Assembly: GCA_017550205.1 (NCBI GenBank)
Contig: JAFZPS010000034.1
Span: 1 to 9,979, forward strand
DNA: 9,979 bases
Direction: 5' to 3'
DNA from: Bacilli bacterium
Lineage (GTDB): Bacteria > Bacillota_I > Bacilli_A > RF39 > UBA660
This document shows, piece after piece, positions 1-6,014 of the stretch. Each line of letters opens with the position of its first letter. Position 1 is the stretch's first letter. Under the pieces are notes generated by a model that saw only the letters and a program-made list of their open reading frames with translations, was not told the origin of the DNA and searched no databases. A program made the translations under genes and the position numbers.

Positions 1-1
1 A

Positions 2-2104
2 AAATATGACTTAGCTATGTTAAATCCAGTAGGAGAAGATGGATGCTATACTGAAGGTCCATGGAAGGGTAGATTAGTTGTTGATCCTGAACTAGAAATT
101 GAAATAATCAAATACTTAGCAGAAAATGATAAGTTATTCAAAAAACAAAAGATGAATCACGATTATCCACATTGTTGGAGATGTAATACACCACTTGTAT
201 ATTACTCAAAACCATCTCTATACATTAAGACAACTGCTAAACAAAAAGAAATTATTGAAGAAAATAAAAAGATTAATTGGTATCCAGATTATGTTGGAGA
301 AAAACGTTTTGGAAACTGGTTAGAGAATATGAATGATTGGGCAATATCTCGTAACAGATATTGGGGAACACCAATCCCTCTATGGAGATGTTCTTGTGGT
401 CATGATGAAATGATTGGCTCACGTAAAGAATTAGTAGAAAAAGCAATTGAAGATATTGATGAAACAATTGAATTACATAGACCATATGTAGATGATGTTC
501 ATATAAAATGTCCAGTATGTGGAAAACCAATGACAAGAGTAAAAGATGTTATGGACTGTTGGTTTGATAGTGGTTCAATGCCATTTGCTCAATACCATTA
601 CCCATTTGAAAATAAAGAATTATTTGAAGAACAATTCCCAGCTGATTTCATAGCTGAAGGTATTGACCAAACAAGAGGTTGGTTCTACGCCTTATTAGTA
701 GTTTCAATGTTTGTAATGGGTAAATCTTCATATAAAAATGTTTTAGTAAATGACTTATTACTAGATAAATATGGTCAAAAGATGCATAAATCAAGAGGTA
801 ATGCAATTTCTCCATTTGAAATAATGGAAGAATATGGCGCAGATACAGTAAGATTCTATATGTTAAATATATCTCCTGTATGGACTCCATTAAAATTCGA
901 TGTAGATGGATTAAAAGAAGTATATTCAAAATATATATCTACATTCAAAAATGCATATTCATTCTTTGAAATGTATGCTAATGCAGACCATGTAGATCCA
1001 AGAGAATATGATATACCTGTAAAAGATAGAGATTTAATTGATAGATGGTTAATATCTAAATTAAATAAACTAATAAAGAATGTTAATGAAGCATTTGCTG
1101 AATATGATTTAAATAAAGTAGCTAAACTAATAGTACCATTCTTAAATGATGATTTATCTAACTGGTATATTAGAAGTAATAGACGTAGATTCTGGGATAG
1201 TGAATTAACTCATTCTAAGAAATGTGTATATTTAACTATGTATGAAGCACTTGTTACTCTATGTAAATTGTGTGCTCCAATAACACCATTCTTAACTGAA
1301 GAAATCTATGAAAAATTAACTAATGGAGATTCAGTTCATTTAGCAGAATATCCAGTTGAAGATAATAATTTAATAGATGAAGCAGTAGAAGAAAGAATGG
1401 ATTTAGTAAGAGATGTATGTTCACTAGGTAGATTTGCTCGTGAAGAAGTTAATATTAAAGTAAGACAACCAATCAATAGTTTAATCTTACCTAAATCAGA
1501 TGAAATGATTATTGGAGATTTACTACCAGTAATTAAAGAAGAATTAAATGTAAAAGAAGTTATGTTTAAAGAAGATATGACTGAATACTTAGAATATGTT
1601 GTTAAACCAAACTTCCAAGTATTAGGTAAAACATTAGGACCAAAAATAAAAGAACTACAAAATGTTCTATCTAAATTAACTTCTAATGAAATAGCTAAGA
1701 TTAATGAATCAGGATTAACTGTTAAATTAGATGGAGAAGACTTTGAATTAAATAATGAAAATACTTTAATTTCTATTAAACAAAAAGAAGGTTATGCTTC
1801 AACATCTAATAATAAAACTATCGTAGTTATAGATACAGAATTAACAGAAGAATTAATCTTAGAAGGTTTAGCTAGAGAATTTGTACGTAAAGTTCAATCA
1901 CTTCGTAAAGAAGCAGACTTCATAATAACTGATCATATTAAAGTTTACTATAATGGTACAGACCAAATAGATAAAATGTTAGATATGTATAAAGATTATG
2001 TTATGAATGAAGTATTAGGAGATGAATTAATTAAAGATATCTCTCTAACAGATAAATGTGAACTTAATGATGAAGTAGCTTATATTAGAGTAGAAAGAGT
2101 ATAA
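2..2104 (+). CDS. ileS: Isoleucyl-tRNA synthetase, type 2 (5'-truncated by window edge)
   Basis: Class I aminoacyl-tRNA synthetase that charges tRNA-Ile in the cytoplasm. The frame is open from base 2, so the ATG at 17 is internal and roughly a third of the protein, including the HIGH motif, lies upstream. Visible are the end of the editing region, a CxxC pair (CWRC, 173-184), a second metal-site candidate (cysteines at 389 and 395 plus CPVC at 509-520), the core run DCWFDSGSMPFAQ followed by EGIDQTRGWFY, and the KMSKS loop written as KMHKS (779-793). The anticodon-binding helical domain follows, then the tail REFVRKVQSLRKEADF. There is no C-terminal cysteine zinc knuckle. That absence and the core wording mark the eukaryote-like IleS2 subtype rather than the usual bacterial IleS1. 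The stop TAA is followed by its own terminator. Identification is very secure; the subtype is inferred from motifs. Confidence 0.97.
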   Translation, partial: KYDLAMLNPVGEDGCYTEGPWKGRLVVDPELEIEIIKYLAENDKLFKKQKMNHDYPHCWRCNTPLVYYSKPSLYIKTTAKQKEIIEENKKINWYPDYVGEKRFGNWLENMNDWAISRNRYWGTPIPLWRCSCGHDEMIGSRKELVEKAIEDIDETIELHRPYVDDVHIKCPVCGKPMTRVKDVMDCWFDSGSMPFAQYHYPFENKELFEEQFPADFIAEGIDQTRGWFYALLVVSMFVMGKSSYKNVLVNDLLLDKYGQKMHKSRGNAISPFEIMEEYGADTVRFYMLNISPVWTPLKFDVDGLKEVYSKYISTFKNAYSFFEMYANADHVDPREYDIPVKDRDLIDRWLISKLNKLIKNVNEAFAEYDLNKVAKLIVPFLNDDLSNWYIRSNRRRFWDSELTHSKKCVYLTMYEALVTLCKLCAPITPFLTEEIYEKLTNGDSVHLAEYPVEDNNLIDEAVEERMDLVRDVCSLGRFAREEVNIKVRQPINSLILPKSDEMIIGDLLPVIKEELNVKEVMFKEDMTEYLEYVVKPNFQVLGKTLGPKIKELQNVLSKLTSNEIAKINESGLTVKLDGEDFELNNENTLISIKQKEGYASTSNNKTIVVIDTELTEELILEGLAREFVRKVQSLRKEADFIITDHIKVYYNGTDQIDKMLDMYKDYVMNEVLGDELIKDISLTDKCELNDEVAYIRVERV

Positions 2105-2111
2105 TGTAAAG

Positions 2112-2145
2112 AAAAATGTAAATTAACAATAATTTACATTTTTTT
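2112..2145 (+). terminator. Rho-independent terminator after ileS
   Basis: A perfect 10-bp stem, AATGTAAATT (2115-2124) against AATTTACATT (2131-2140), is extended by A-T pairs and followed by a run of seven T. It lies eight bases after the ileS stop and separates ileS from the next operon. Confidence 0.85.
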
Positions 2146-2165
2146 ATTTATATGTAGACAATATT

Positions 2166-2174
2166 TGATAAAAT
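2166..2174 (+). promoter_or_regulatory. Possible extended -10 promoter of the 2191-5118 operon
   Basis: TGATAAAAT fits a TGn plus TATAAT-like -10 (5 of 6). No good -35 sits 16-18 bases upstream; TAGACA at 2155-2160 is too close. The -10 is six bases before the ribosome site AGGTGAT (2181-2187), so the transcript would begin at about that site. The AT richness makes chance matches likely. Confidence 0.35.
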
Positions 2175-2190
2175 AATAATAGGTGATAAT

Positions 2191-2604
2191 ATGGATGATC
2201 CAGAATTTAAACAAATGGTTCATAAAGCAATTTTTGCAGTAACCATAGCATTAGTTTTTGCTATACCATTATTTTTTGTTTTTAAAAATAAATTCACTAT
2301 AAAAGAAGACCAATTATTAAAATCAATTAATAATAAAGAAACAGTTTTTATATATATAATAGAAGATAAATGTGATAATTGTAAAACTCTAAAGAAAGAA
2401 TTAGATAATAAAAAAATAAAATATAAAATACTAAATAAAGATACAAATCAGAATTATAAAAAGATAATTAATATGCTAGGATTTTATAGTTCAAATATGT
2501 ATATTCCAGCATTAATATATGTAAAAGATGGAGAAGTACAATCATTCATAGTAGATATAAATAATAAAAAAGCGTTAAATGAATATATAGAAAATTATAA
2601 GTAA
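2191..2604 (+). CDS. Membrane-anchored thioredoxin-fold protein with CxxC
   Basis: A 137-residue protein with a short N-terminal tail, one hydrophobic anchor (about residues 12-31) and a thioredoxin-like domain. The domain shows a beta strand (TVFIYI), the redox pair C61-D-N-C64 at the start of a helix, and the expected cis-proline strand near P106 (YIPALIYVKDGEV). Positively charged residues after the anchor and the lack of a cleavage site leave topology uncertain; the domain could face either side of the membrane. In the family, such proteins act as thiol-disulfide oxidoreductases or thioredoxin-like reductants; the partner here is unknown. Start is ATG after AGGTGAT (2181-2187). It is the first gene of a four-gene operon, and the SDR gene begins 11 bases after its stop. 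The fold assignment is fairly safe, the specific role is not. Confidence 0.8.
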   Translation: MDDPEFKQMVHKAIFAVTIALVFAIPLFFVFKNKFTIKEDQLLKSINNKETVFIYIIEDKCDNCKTLKKELDNKKIKYKILNKDTNQNYKKIINMLGFYSSNMYIPALIYVKDGEVQSFIVDINNKKALNEYIENYK

Positions 2605-2615
2605 GGAGTGGTTTT

Positions 2616-3359
2616 ATGAATAAAACAGTAGCCTTAGTTACAGGAAGCAATAGAGGAATAGGTAAAGCATGCATAAGAGAATTTGCAAAAGTTGGTGCTA
2701 ATGTCGTAATAAATTATTGCCATCATGAAGAAGAAGCATTAGAACTAAAAAAAGAAATAGAAGAAGAATTTAATGTAGAAGCATTAGTAATAAAATGTGA
2801 TGTATCTAATGAAGAAGAAGTAGAGAATATGGTTAACACAATTGTTGATTACTTTGGAGGAATAGATATCTTAGTAAATAATGCTGGAGTATCACGTGAT
2901 TCTTTATTATTAGATAAAACAGTAAAAGAATTTAAAAGAGTATTAGATGTTAACTTATTAGGAACATATTTAGTTTCTAAATATGTTGGAAAAATAATGT
3001 TAAATCAAAAGAAGGGTAAGATAATTAATATAAGTAGTACTAATGCTATAGATACATATTATCCAGAAAGTTGTGATTATGATGCATCTAAAGCAGGAGT
3101 TATTTCTTTAACTCATAATTTAGCTAGAGAATTTGCTCCATTTATAAATGTTAATTGTGTATGCCCTGGATGGACTAAAACAAGTATGAATAAAGATTTA
3201 AGTTTAGACCAAATAACTGAAGAAAAAAGAAATATTTTATTAAATAGATTTGCTGAACCTGAAGATATTGCTAATGTAGTATTATTTCTATCAAGTTCTA
3301 AAGCAAATTATATAAATGATTCAATTATTAGAGTAGATGGTGGAAAATATAATGGATAA
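2616..3359 (+). CDS. SDR-family oxidoreductase (FabG-like)
   Basis: A 247-residue classical short-chain dehydrogenase/reductase. It carries the nucleotide-binding glycine motif TGSNRGIG (residues 9-16), NNAG (88-91), the structural Asn in DVNLLG (N113), catalytic serine candidates S140/S141, Tyr155 and Lys159 (YxxxK), and the C-terminal RVDGG. Classical SDRs are cytosolic NAD(P)H-dependent carbonyl reductases or alcohol dehydrogenases. It resembles 3-oxoacyl-ACP reductase in motif layout, but there is no fatty-acid synthesis gene here, so the substrate is open. The unusual stretch STNAIDTYYPESCDY around the active site could serve as a subfamily signature. The ribosome site AAGGAG (2603-2608) overlaps the stop of the preceding gene, indicating one transcript; the PLP enzyme follows after 28 bases. 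Confidence 0.9.
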   Translation: MNKTVALVTGSNRGIGKACIREFAKVGANVVINYCHHEEEALELKKEIEEEFNVEALVIKCDVSNEEEVENMVNTIVDYFGGIDILVNNAGVSRDSLLLDKTVKEFKRVLDVNLLGTYLVSKYVGKIMLNQKKGKIINISSTNAIDTYYPESCDYDASKAGVISLTHNLAREFAPFINVNCVCPGWTKTSMNKDLSLDQITEEKRNILLNRFAEPEDIANVVLFLSSSKANYINDSIIRVDGGKYNG

Positions 3360-3387
3360 TGTGTATAATATACAACGAGGGGATTTT

Positions 3388-4644
3388 ATGTATAAAGAAT
3401 TTGGAATAGATGAAAAGACAATTGAATTAATTAATTCCTGTGAAGAAGAATGTAAAGAAGAGTTTACAAAGATAGATACTTTATCAGAATTAAATAGTCT
3501 AAAAGTATTAAATGCATTTCATAAAAATGAAATAACAGAATCTTGTTTTAATGAAACTACAGGTTACGGTTATAATGACTTAGGTAGAGATAAAATAGAA
3601 AAAGTATTTAGAGATATATTTAAATCAGAAGATGCTCTAGTAAGAAGTCAATTTATCTCAGGAAGTCATGCCTTAAATGTATGTTTATTTGCATTACTAA
3701 GACCAGGAGATTTACTTTTAAGTATTACAGGTAAACCATATGATACATTAGATGAAGTAATAGGTATAAAAGATAATCCTAGTTCATTAAAATCATATAA
3801 TATTAAGTATGATCAAATAGATTTAGTAAATGATGATTTTGATTATAGTAAAATAGAAGAGTATTTAAATAATAATAAAGTAAAAGTAATAGAAATACAA
3901 AGAAGTAAAGGATACTCTACAAGAAAAAGTATTTCTATTAAAAAATTAAAAAATGTAATAAAAACTATTAGAAATATAGATAAAGATGTTATAATAATGA
4001 TAGACAACTGTTATTGTGAATTCGTAAGCGCAACTGAACCGATAGAAGAGGGTGCGGACATAATGGTTGGATCATTAATAAAAAATCTAGGTGGAGGAAT
4101 TGCTCCTAATGGTGCTTATATAGCTGGAAGACATGATTTAATAGAATTATGTGCTGAACGATTAACACTTCCAGGAGAAGGAAGAGAAGTAGGACCATCT
4201 TTAGGAATAAATAAGCAAATTCTTCAAGGTATATATATGGCTCCTAGTGTAGTTACATCTGCATTAAAAACAGCTGTACTAACAAGTAGAGTACTTGAAA
4301 AGTTAGGTTATCAAGTAGAACCAAAGTATAATGATGAAAGAGTTGACATTGTACAAAATATAACTTTTGGTAATCCTGACGATTTAATAGAATTCACACG
4401 TGGAATTCAAGAAGGCTCTGCAATTGATTCAAATGCTAGGGTAGAAGCATGGGATATGCCTGGGTATAGTGATAAGGTAGTTATGGCTAGCGGATCATTT
4501 ACTCAAGGTTCCTCTATAGAATTATCTTGCGATGGACCGATTAGAGAACCATACATTGCATATATGCAAGGATCTCTAACATATCCATACGGAAAGCTTG
4601 GTTTAATGAAAGCTGTCCAAAAAATTATGAAAGGAGGAGTTTAG
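3388..4644 (+). CDS. ynbB: PLP-dependent methionine gamma-lyase family protein (YnbB-like)
   Basis: A 418-residue fold-type I PLP enzyme of the family once labelled 'aluminium resistance protein', typified by YnbB of Bacillus subtilis and similar to it in length. Diagnostic segments are TTGYGYNDLGRDKIEKVF (from residue 57), SQFISGSHAL, the Schiff-base lysine in GSLIKNLGGG (K232), PGEGREVGPS, GSFTQGSSIELSCDGP and the end SLTYPYGKLGL. The family is related to cystathionine and methionine gamma-lyases, but the real substrate is not settled. An in-frame ATG at 3337 lies inside the SDR gene. I prefer 3388, which has GAGGGGA (3377-3383) in front and gives the normal family N-terminus. It lies in the operon behind the thioredoxin-like and SDR genes; the next gene starts directly after its stop. 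Family assignment is secure, the reaction is not. Confidence 0.93.
   Translation: MYKEFGIDEKTIELINSCEEECKEEFTKIDTLSELNSLKVLNAFHKNEITESCFNETTGYGYNDLGRDKIEKVFRDIFKSEDALVRSQFISGSHALNVCLFALLRPGDLLLSITGKPYDTLDEVIGIKDNPSSLKSYNIKYDQIDLVNDDFDYSKIEEYLNNNKVKVIEIQRSKGYSTRKSISIKKLKNVIKTIRNIDKDVIIMIDNCYCEFVSATEPIEEGADIMVGSLIKNLGGGIAPNGAYIAGRHDLIELCAERLTLPGEGREVGPSLGINKQILQGIYMAPSVVTSALKTAVLTSRVLEKLGYQVEPKYNDERVDIVQNITFGNPDDLIEFTRGIQEGSAIDSNARVEAWDMPGYSDKVVMASGSFTQGSSIELSCDGPIREPYIAYMQGSLTYPYGKLGLMKAVQKIMKGGV
4630..4637 (+). promoter_or_regulatory. Perfect Shine-Dalgarno inside the end of the upstream gene
   Basis: AAAGGAGG lies within the last codons of the PLP enzyme gene, seven bases before the ATG at 4645, which abuts the TAG stop (4642-4644). 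It is the strongest ribosome site of the operon and implies translational coupling and high output of the membrane protein. Confidence 0.75.
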
Positions 4645-5118
4645 ATGTATACATATGATTACGGAACAACATCAGTAGATACTGGTTCTTTAGCAGTATT
4701 CGGAGCTTTATGGTTAGTTTACATGCTAGTATGCCTTGCAGTTGCTGTAGTAGCAATCATTGGTATGTGGAAAGTATTTACTAAAGCTGGTAAAGAAGGA
4801 TGGAAATCACTTATCCCAGTTTACAACCTATACACATTATGTGAAATCGTTGGTGTTAGCCCATGGTGGATCTTAATCGTATTCGTTGGTGGATTAGTAT
4901 GTATTATCCCAATTATCGGATGGTTAGCTTATATGGTAGCTACTGTTTACTTCGGTATTCTATTAGCTAAATCAACTGCTAATGCATTTGGTAAAGATAC
5001 AGGATTTGCTGTAGGATTATATTTCTTAGCACCAATTTTCTTCTGTATCTTAGGATTTGGTAAAGCTAAATACGAAGGTGCTAACCCAATGAACGATATT
5101 ATCTTCAAAAAGAAGTAA
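4645..5118 (+). CDS. DUF5684-type multipass membrane protein
   Basis: A 157-residue integral membrane protein. Hydrophobic stretches are at about residues 15-41, 74-91, 93-108 and 119-137. Between the first and second is the amphipathic loop KAGKEGWKSLIPVYNLY (47-63), and near the end is ILGFGKAKY (135-143). The pattern 'G..GW.SLIPVYN', then a hydrophobic pair, AKS(F/T)GK.TGF and GFG.AKY is what I know as the DUF5684 / 'signal peptidase I-like' small membrane family, whose function is undescribed. It starts directly at the stop of the PLP enzyme, behind a perfect ribosome site. Its codon use differs sharply from its neighbours: none of 15 Ile codons is ATA, and TTC, TAC and AAC are common. 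This suggests a highly expressed protein. It is the last gene of the operon. Confidence 0.82.
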   Translation: MYTYDYGTTSVDTGSLAVFGALWLVYMLVCLAVAVVAIIGMWKVFTKAGKEGWKSLIPVYNLYTLCEIVGVSPWWILIVFVGGLVCIIPIIGWLAYMVATVYFGILLAKSTANAFGKDTGFAVGLYFLAPIFFCILGFGKAKYEGANPMNDIIFKKK

Positions 5119-5126
5119 GATAAGTA

Positions 5127-5144
5127 TTAATTAATATTAATTAA
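5127..5144 (+). repeat. AT-only perfect palindrome before the terminator
   Basis: TTAATTAATATTAATTAA is an 18-base perfect palindrome, continued by another TTAAT unit, in the 3' untranslated stretch between the DUF5684 stop and its terminator. It may be a weak extra hairpin or simple low-complexity sequence. Confidence 0.5.
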
Positions 5145-5153
5145 TAATTAATA

Positions 5154-5182
5154 AAAGATTAGAATATTCTAATCTTTTTTTT
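5154..5182 (+). terminator. Strong terminator of the 2191-5118 operon
   Basis: A 24-base perfect palindrome (5154-5177, arms AAAGATTAGA and TCTAATCTTT) runs into eight T (5175-5182). It closes the four-gene operon 36 bases after its last stop. The right half of the hairpin also contains the -35-like box of the next gene. Confidence 0.9.
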
Positions 5183-5190
5183 CATATATT
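5162..5190 (+). promoter_or_regulatory. Candidate sigma-E promoter of spoIIIAH
   Basis: GAATATT (5162-5168) matches the sigma-E -35 consensus KMATATT fully. Fourteen bases later CATATATT (5183-5190) matches CATACAHT except at one position. The predicted start near 5197 lies just before GGAGG (5201-5205). In Bacillus the spoIIIA operon is sigma-E dependent, so motif and gene identity agree. The -35 falls inside the terminator hairpin and the T-run forms the spacer. Confidence 0.55.
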
Positions 5191-5209
5191 TTTATTGATC
5201 GGAGGATAT

Positions 5210-5713
5210 ATGATAAGCAAACAAAATTTATGGTTTTTAACACTATTCAGTTTAATACTAATATTAGGAGTATACTATGTAACTATGCCTAATGATTTAT
5301 TAACTAAAGTAGAAAACATAGTAGAAGATAAAGAAACAAAAGAAGTTGTTGAAGAAGTAGAAGAAGAAAGTATGTTAGTAGCTATGAGAGTAAATCTAGA
5401 AGAAGAGAGGCAAGAAACAATAACTAAACTACAAAAAGATTTAACCAATGAAACAATATCTACAGAAGAAAAAAACAACATCTACGAACAATTAAAATAT
5501 CTAAATGAAATACAAGGTAAAGAAGAGAAAATAGAAAAACAAATAAAAAAAGAATTAAAACTAGATTGCTTTGTAAAACAAAATAATAATAATATAGAAA
5601 CAGTTTGTATATCTAATGAACATGATGAGAAAAAAGCAAATGAAATTATGCGTTTAATTCAATCTAAATATGAAAATAAAATGATTATAACTATTAAATT
5701 TCAAAAGAAATAA
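5210..5713 (+). CDS. spoIIIAH: SpoIIIAH-like stage III sporulation protein
   Basis: A 167-residue protein with the SpoIIIAH layout. The N-terminus MISKQNLWFLTLFSLILILG ends in VYYVT (one membrane anchor, about residues 6-24). A charged, Glu-rich coiled coil follows (about 45-115) with the family-like core VNLEEERQETITKLQ and the run TEEKNNIYEQLKYLNE. A small C-terminal ring-building (YscJ/EscJ-like) domain covers 115-167. In Bacillus, SpoIIIAH sits in the outer forespore membrane and binds SpoIIQ through this domain, forming the channel between mother cell and forespore. The TTG at 5195 is in frame but lacks a ribosome site; ATG 5210 follows GGAGG with a short four-base gap. Normally this is the last gene of an eight-gene spoIIIA operon, but here no spoIIIAA-AG precedes it and gerE and gerM follow. 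The assignment is by motif recognition and is good. Confidence 0.85.
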   Translation: MISKQNLWFLTLFSLILILGVYYVTMPNDLLTKVENIVEDKETKEVVEEVEEESMLVAMRVNLEEERQETITKLQKDLTNETISTEEKNNIYEQLKYLNEIQGKEEKIEKQIKKELKLDCFVKQNNNNIETVCISNEHDEKKANEIMRLIQSKYENKMIITIKFQKK

Positions 5714-5730
5714 TAGGTATATACATACAA

Positions 5731-5763
5731 CATAATTTAAACCTAACATAATATATTTTAGGT
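5731..5763 (+). promoter_or_regulatory. gerE upstream region: sigma-K-like -10 boxes and SD-masking hairpin
   Basis: Two matches to the sigma-K -10 CATAnnnTA occur: CATAATTTA (5731-5739) and CATAATATA (5747-5755). The second has an AC at 5730-5731, 15 bases upstream, one short of the usual spacing. Separately, ACCTAA (5741-5746) can pair with TTAGGT (5758-5763), covering the ribosome site AGGTGAT (5760-5766). The sigma-K reading is supported by Bacillus gerE being sigma-K dependent, but such motifs are easy to find in AT-rich DNA. Confidence 0.35.
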
Positions 5764-5771
5764 GATTTATA

Positions 5772-5969
5772 ATGATTCTAACTCCTAGAGAGAAAGAAAT
5801 ATTCAATTTATTAATAGATAATTATAATACTAAAGATATAGCTAATAGATTAGGAATAAGTGAAAAAACAGTTAGAAACCATATCTCAAATGTAATGCAA
5901 AAATTAGGAGTAAATGGTAGGGCAAGCGCAGTAGTAGAATTATTAAAATTAAAAGAATTATCTATATAA
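5772..5969 (+). CDS. gerE: GerE, late mother-cell transcription regulator (LuxR-type HTH)
   Basis: A 65-residue stand-alone LuxR/GerE helix-turn-helix protein. LTPREKEIFNLL opens the four-helix domain, the scaffold helix region reads NTKDIANRLGISEKTVRNH, and the end is ISNVMQKLGVNGRASAVVEL. This wording is nearly that of Bacillus GerE (recalled as ISEKTVRNHISNAMQKLGV...), closer than to the output domains of NarL-type response regulators, and there is no receiver domain. GerE is the last regulator of the mother-cell cascade. It works with sigma-K on coat genes and also represses some sigma-K genes. The start ATG 5772 follows AGGTGAT (5760-5766). It is nine residues shorter than the 74-residue Bacillus protein, at the N-terminus. 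It lies between spoIIIAH and gerM, and a terminator overlaps its stop. High confidence. Confidence 0.93.
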   Translation: MILTPREKEIFNLLIDNYNTKDIANRLGISEKTVRNHISNVMQKLGVNGRASAVVELLKLKELSI

Positions 5970-5992
5970 CGTACTATTATAGTACGTTTTTT
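5969..5992 (+). terminator. Terminator overlapping the gerE stop codon
   Basis: ACGTACTA (5969-5976), loop TTA, TAGTACGT (5980-5987) form an 8-bp perfect hairpin followed by six T (5987-5992). The first base of the stem is the last base of the TAA stop. Confidence 0.85.
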
Positions 5993-6000
5993 CATATAAT
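5972..6000 (+). promoter_or_regulatory. Candidate sigma-E promoter of gerM
   Basis: TACTATT (5972-5978) matches KMATATT at six of seven positions. After a 14-base spacer comes CATATAAT (5993-6000), one mismatch from CATACAHT. Geometry is the same as before spoIIIAH: hairpin, T-run, then CATAT. Bacillus gerM is sigma-E dependent. CATATAAT also contains a perfect TATAAT, so a housekeeping promoter without a -35 is the alternative. The predicted start (5-7 bases on) is very near the ribosome site GGTGAT (6006-6011). Confidence 0.45.
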
Positions 6001-6014
6001 TTATTGGTGATATT

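Noticed and set aside
2155..2160. TAGACA as the -35 of the 2191 operon promoter
   Set aside because: The plausible -10 (2169-2174) is only eight bases away, and boxes at 16-18 bases are poor matches.
3337..3387. Upstream ATG adding 17 residues to the PLP enzyme
   Set aside because: It lies inside the SDR gene without a ribosome site, while ATG 3388 has GAGGGGA in front and starts the family-like sequence.
5127..5153. TTAATTAA repeats as an origin or iteron array
   Set aside because: They are short, A/T-only and part of the 3' untranslated region just before a terminator, with no DnaA-type boxes or replication gene nearby.
5195..5209. TTG start five codons upstream for spoIIIAH
   Set aside because: It has no ribosome site, and GGAGG lies between it and the ATG at 5210, which gives the usual family N-terminus.
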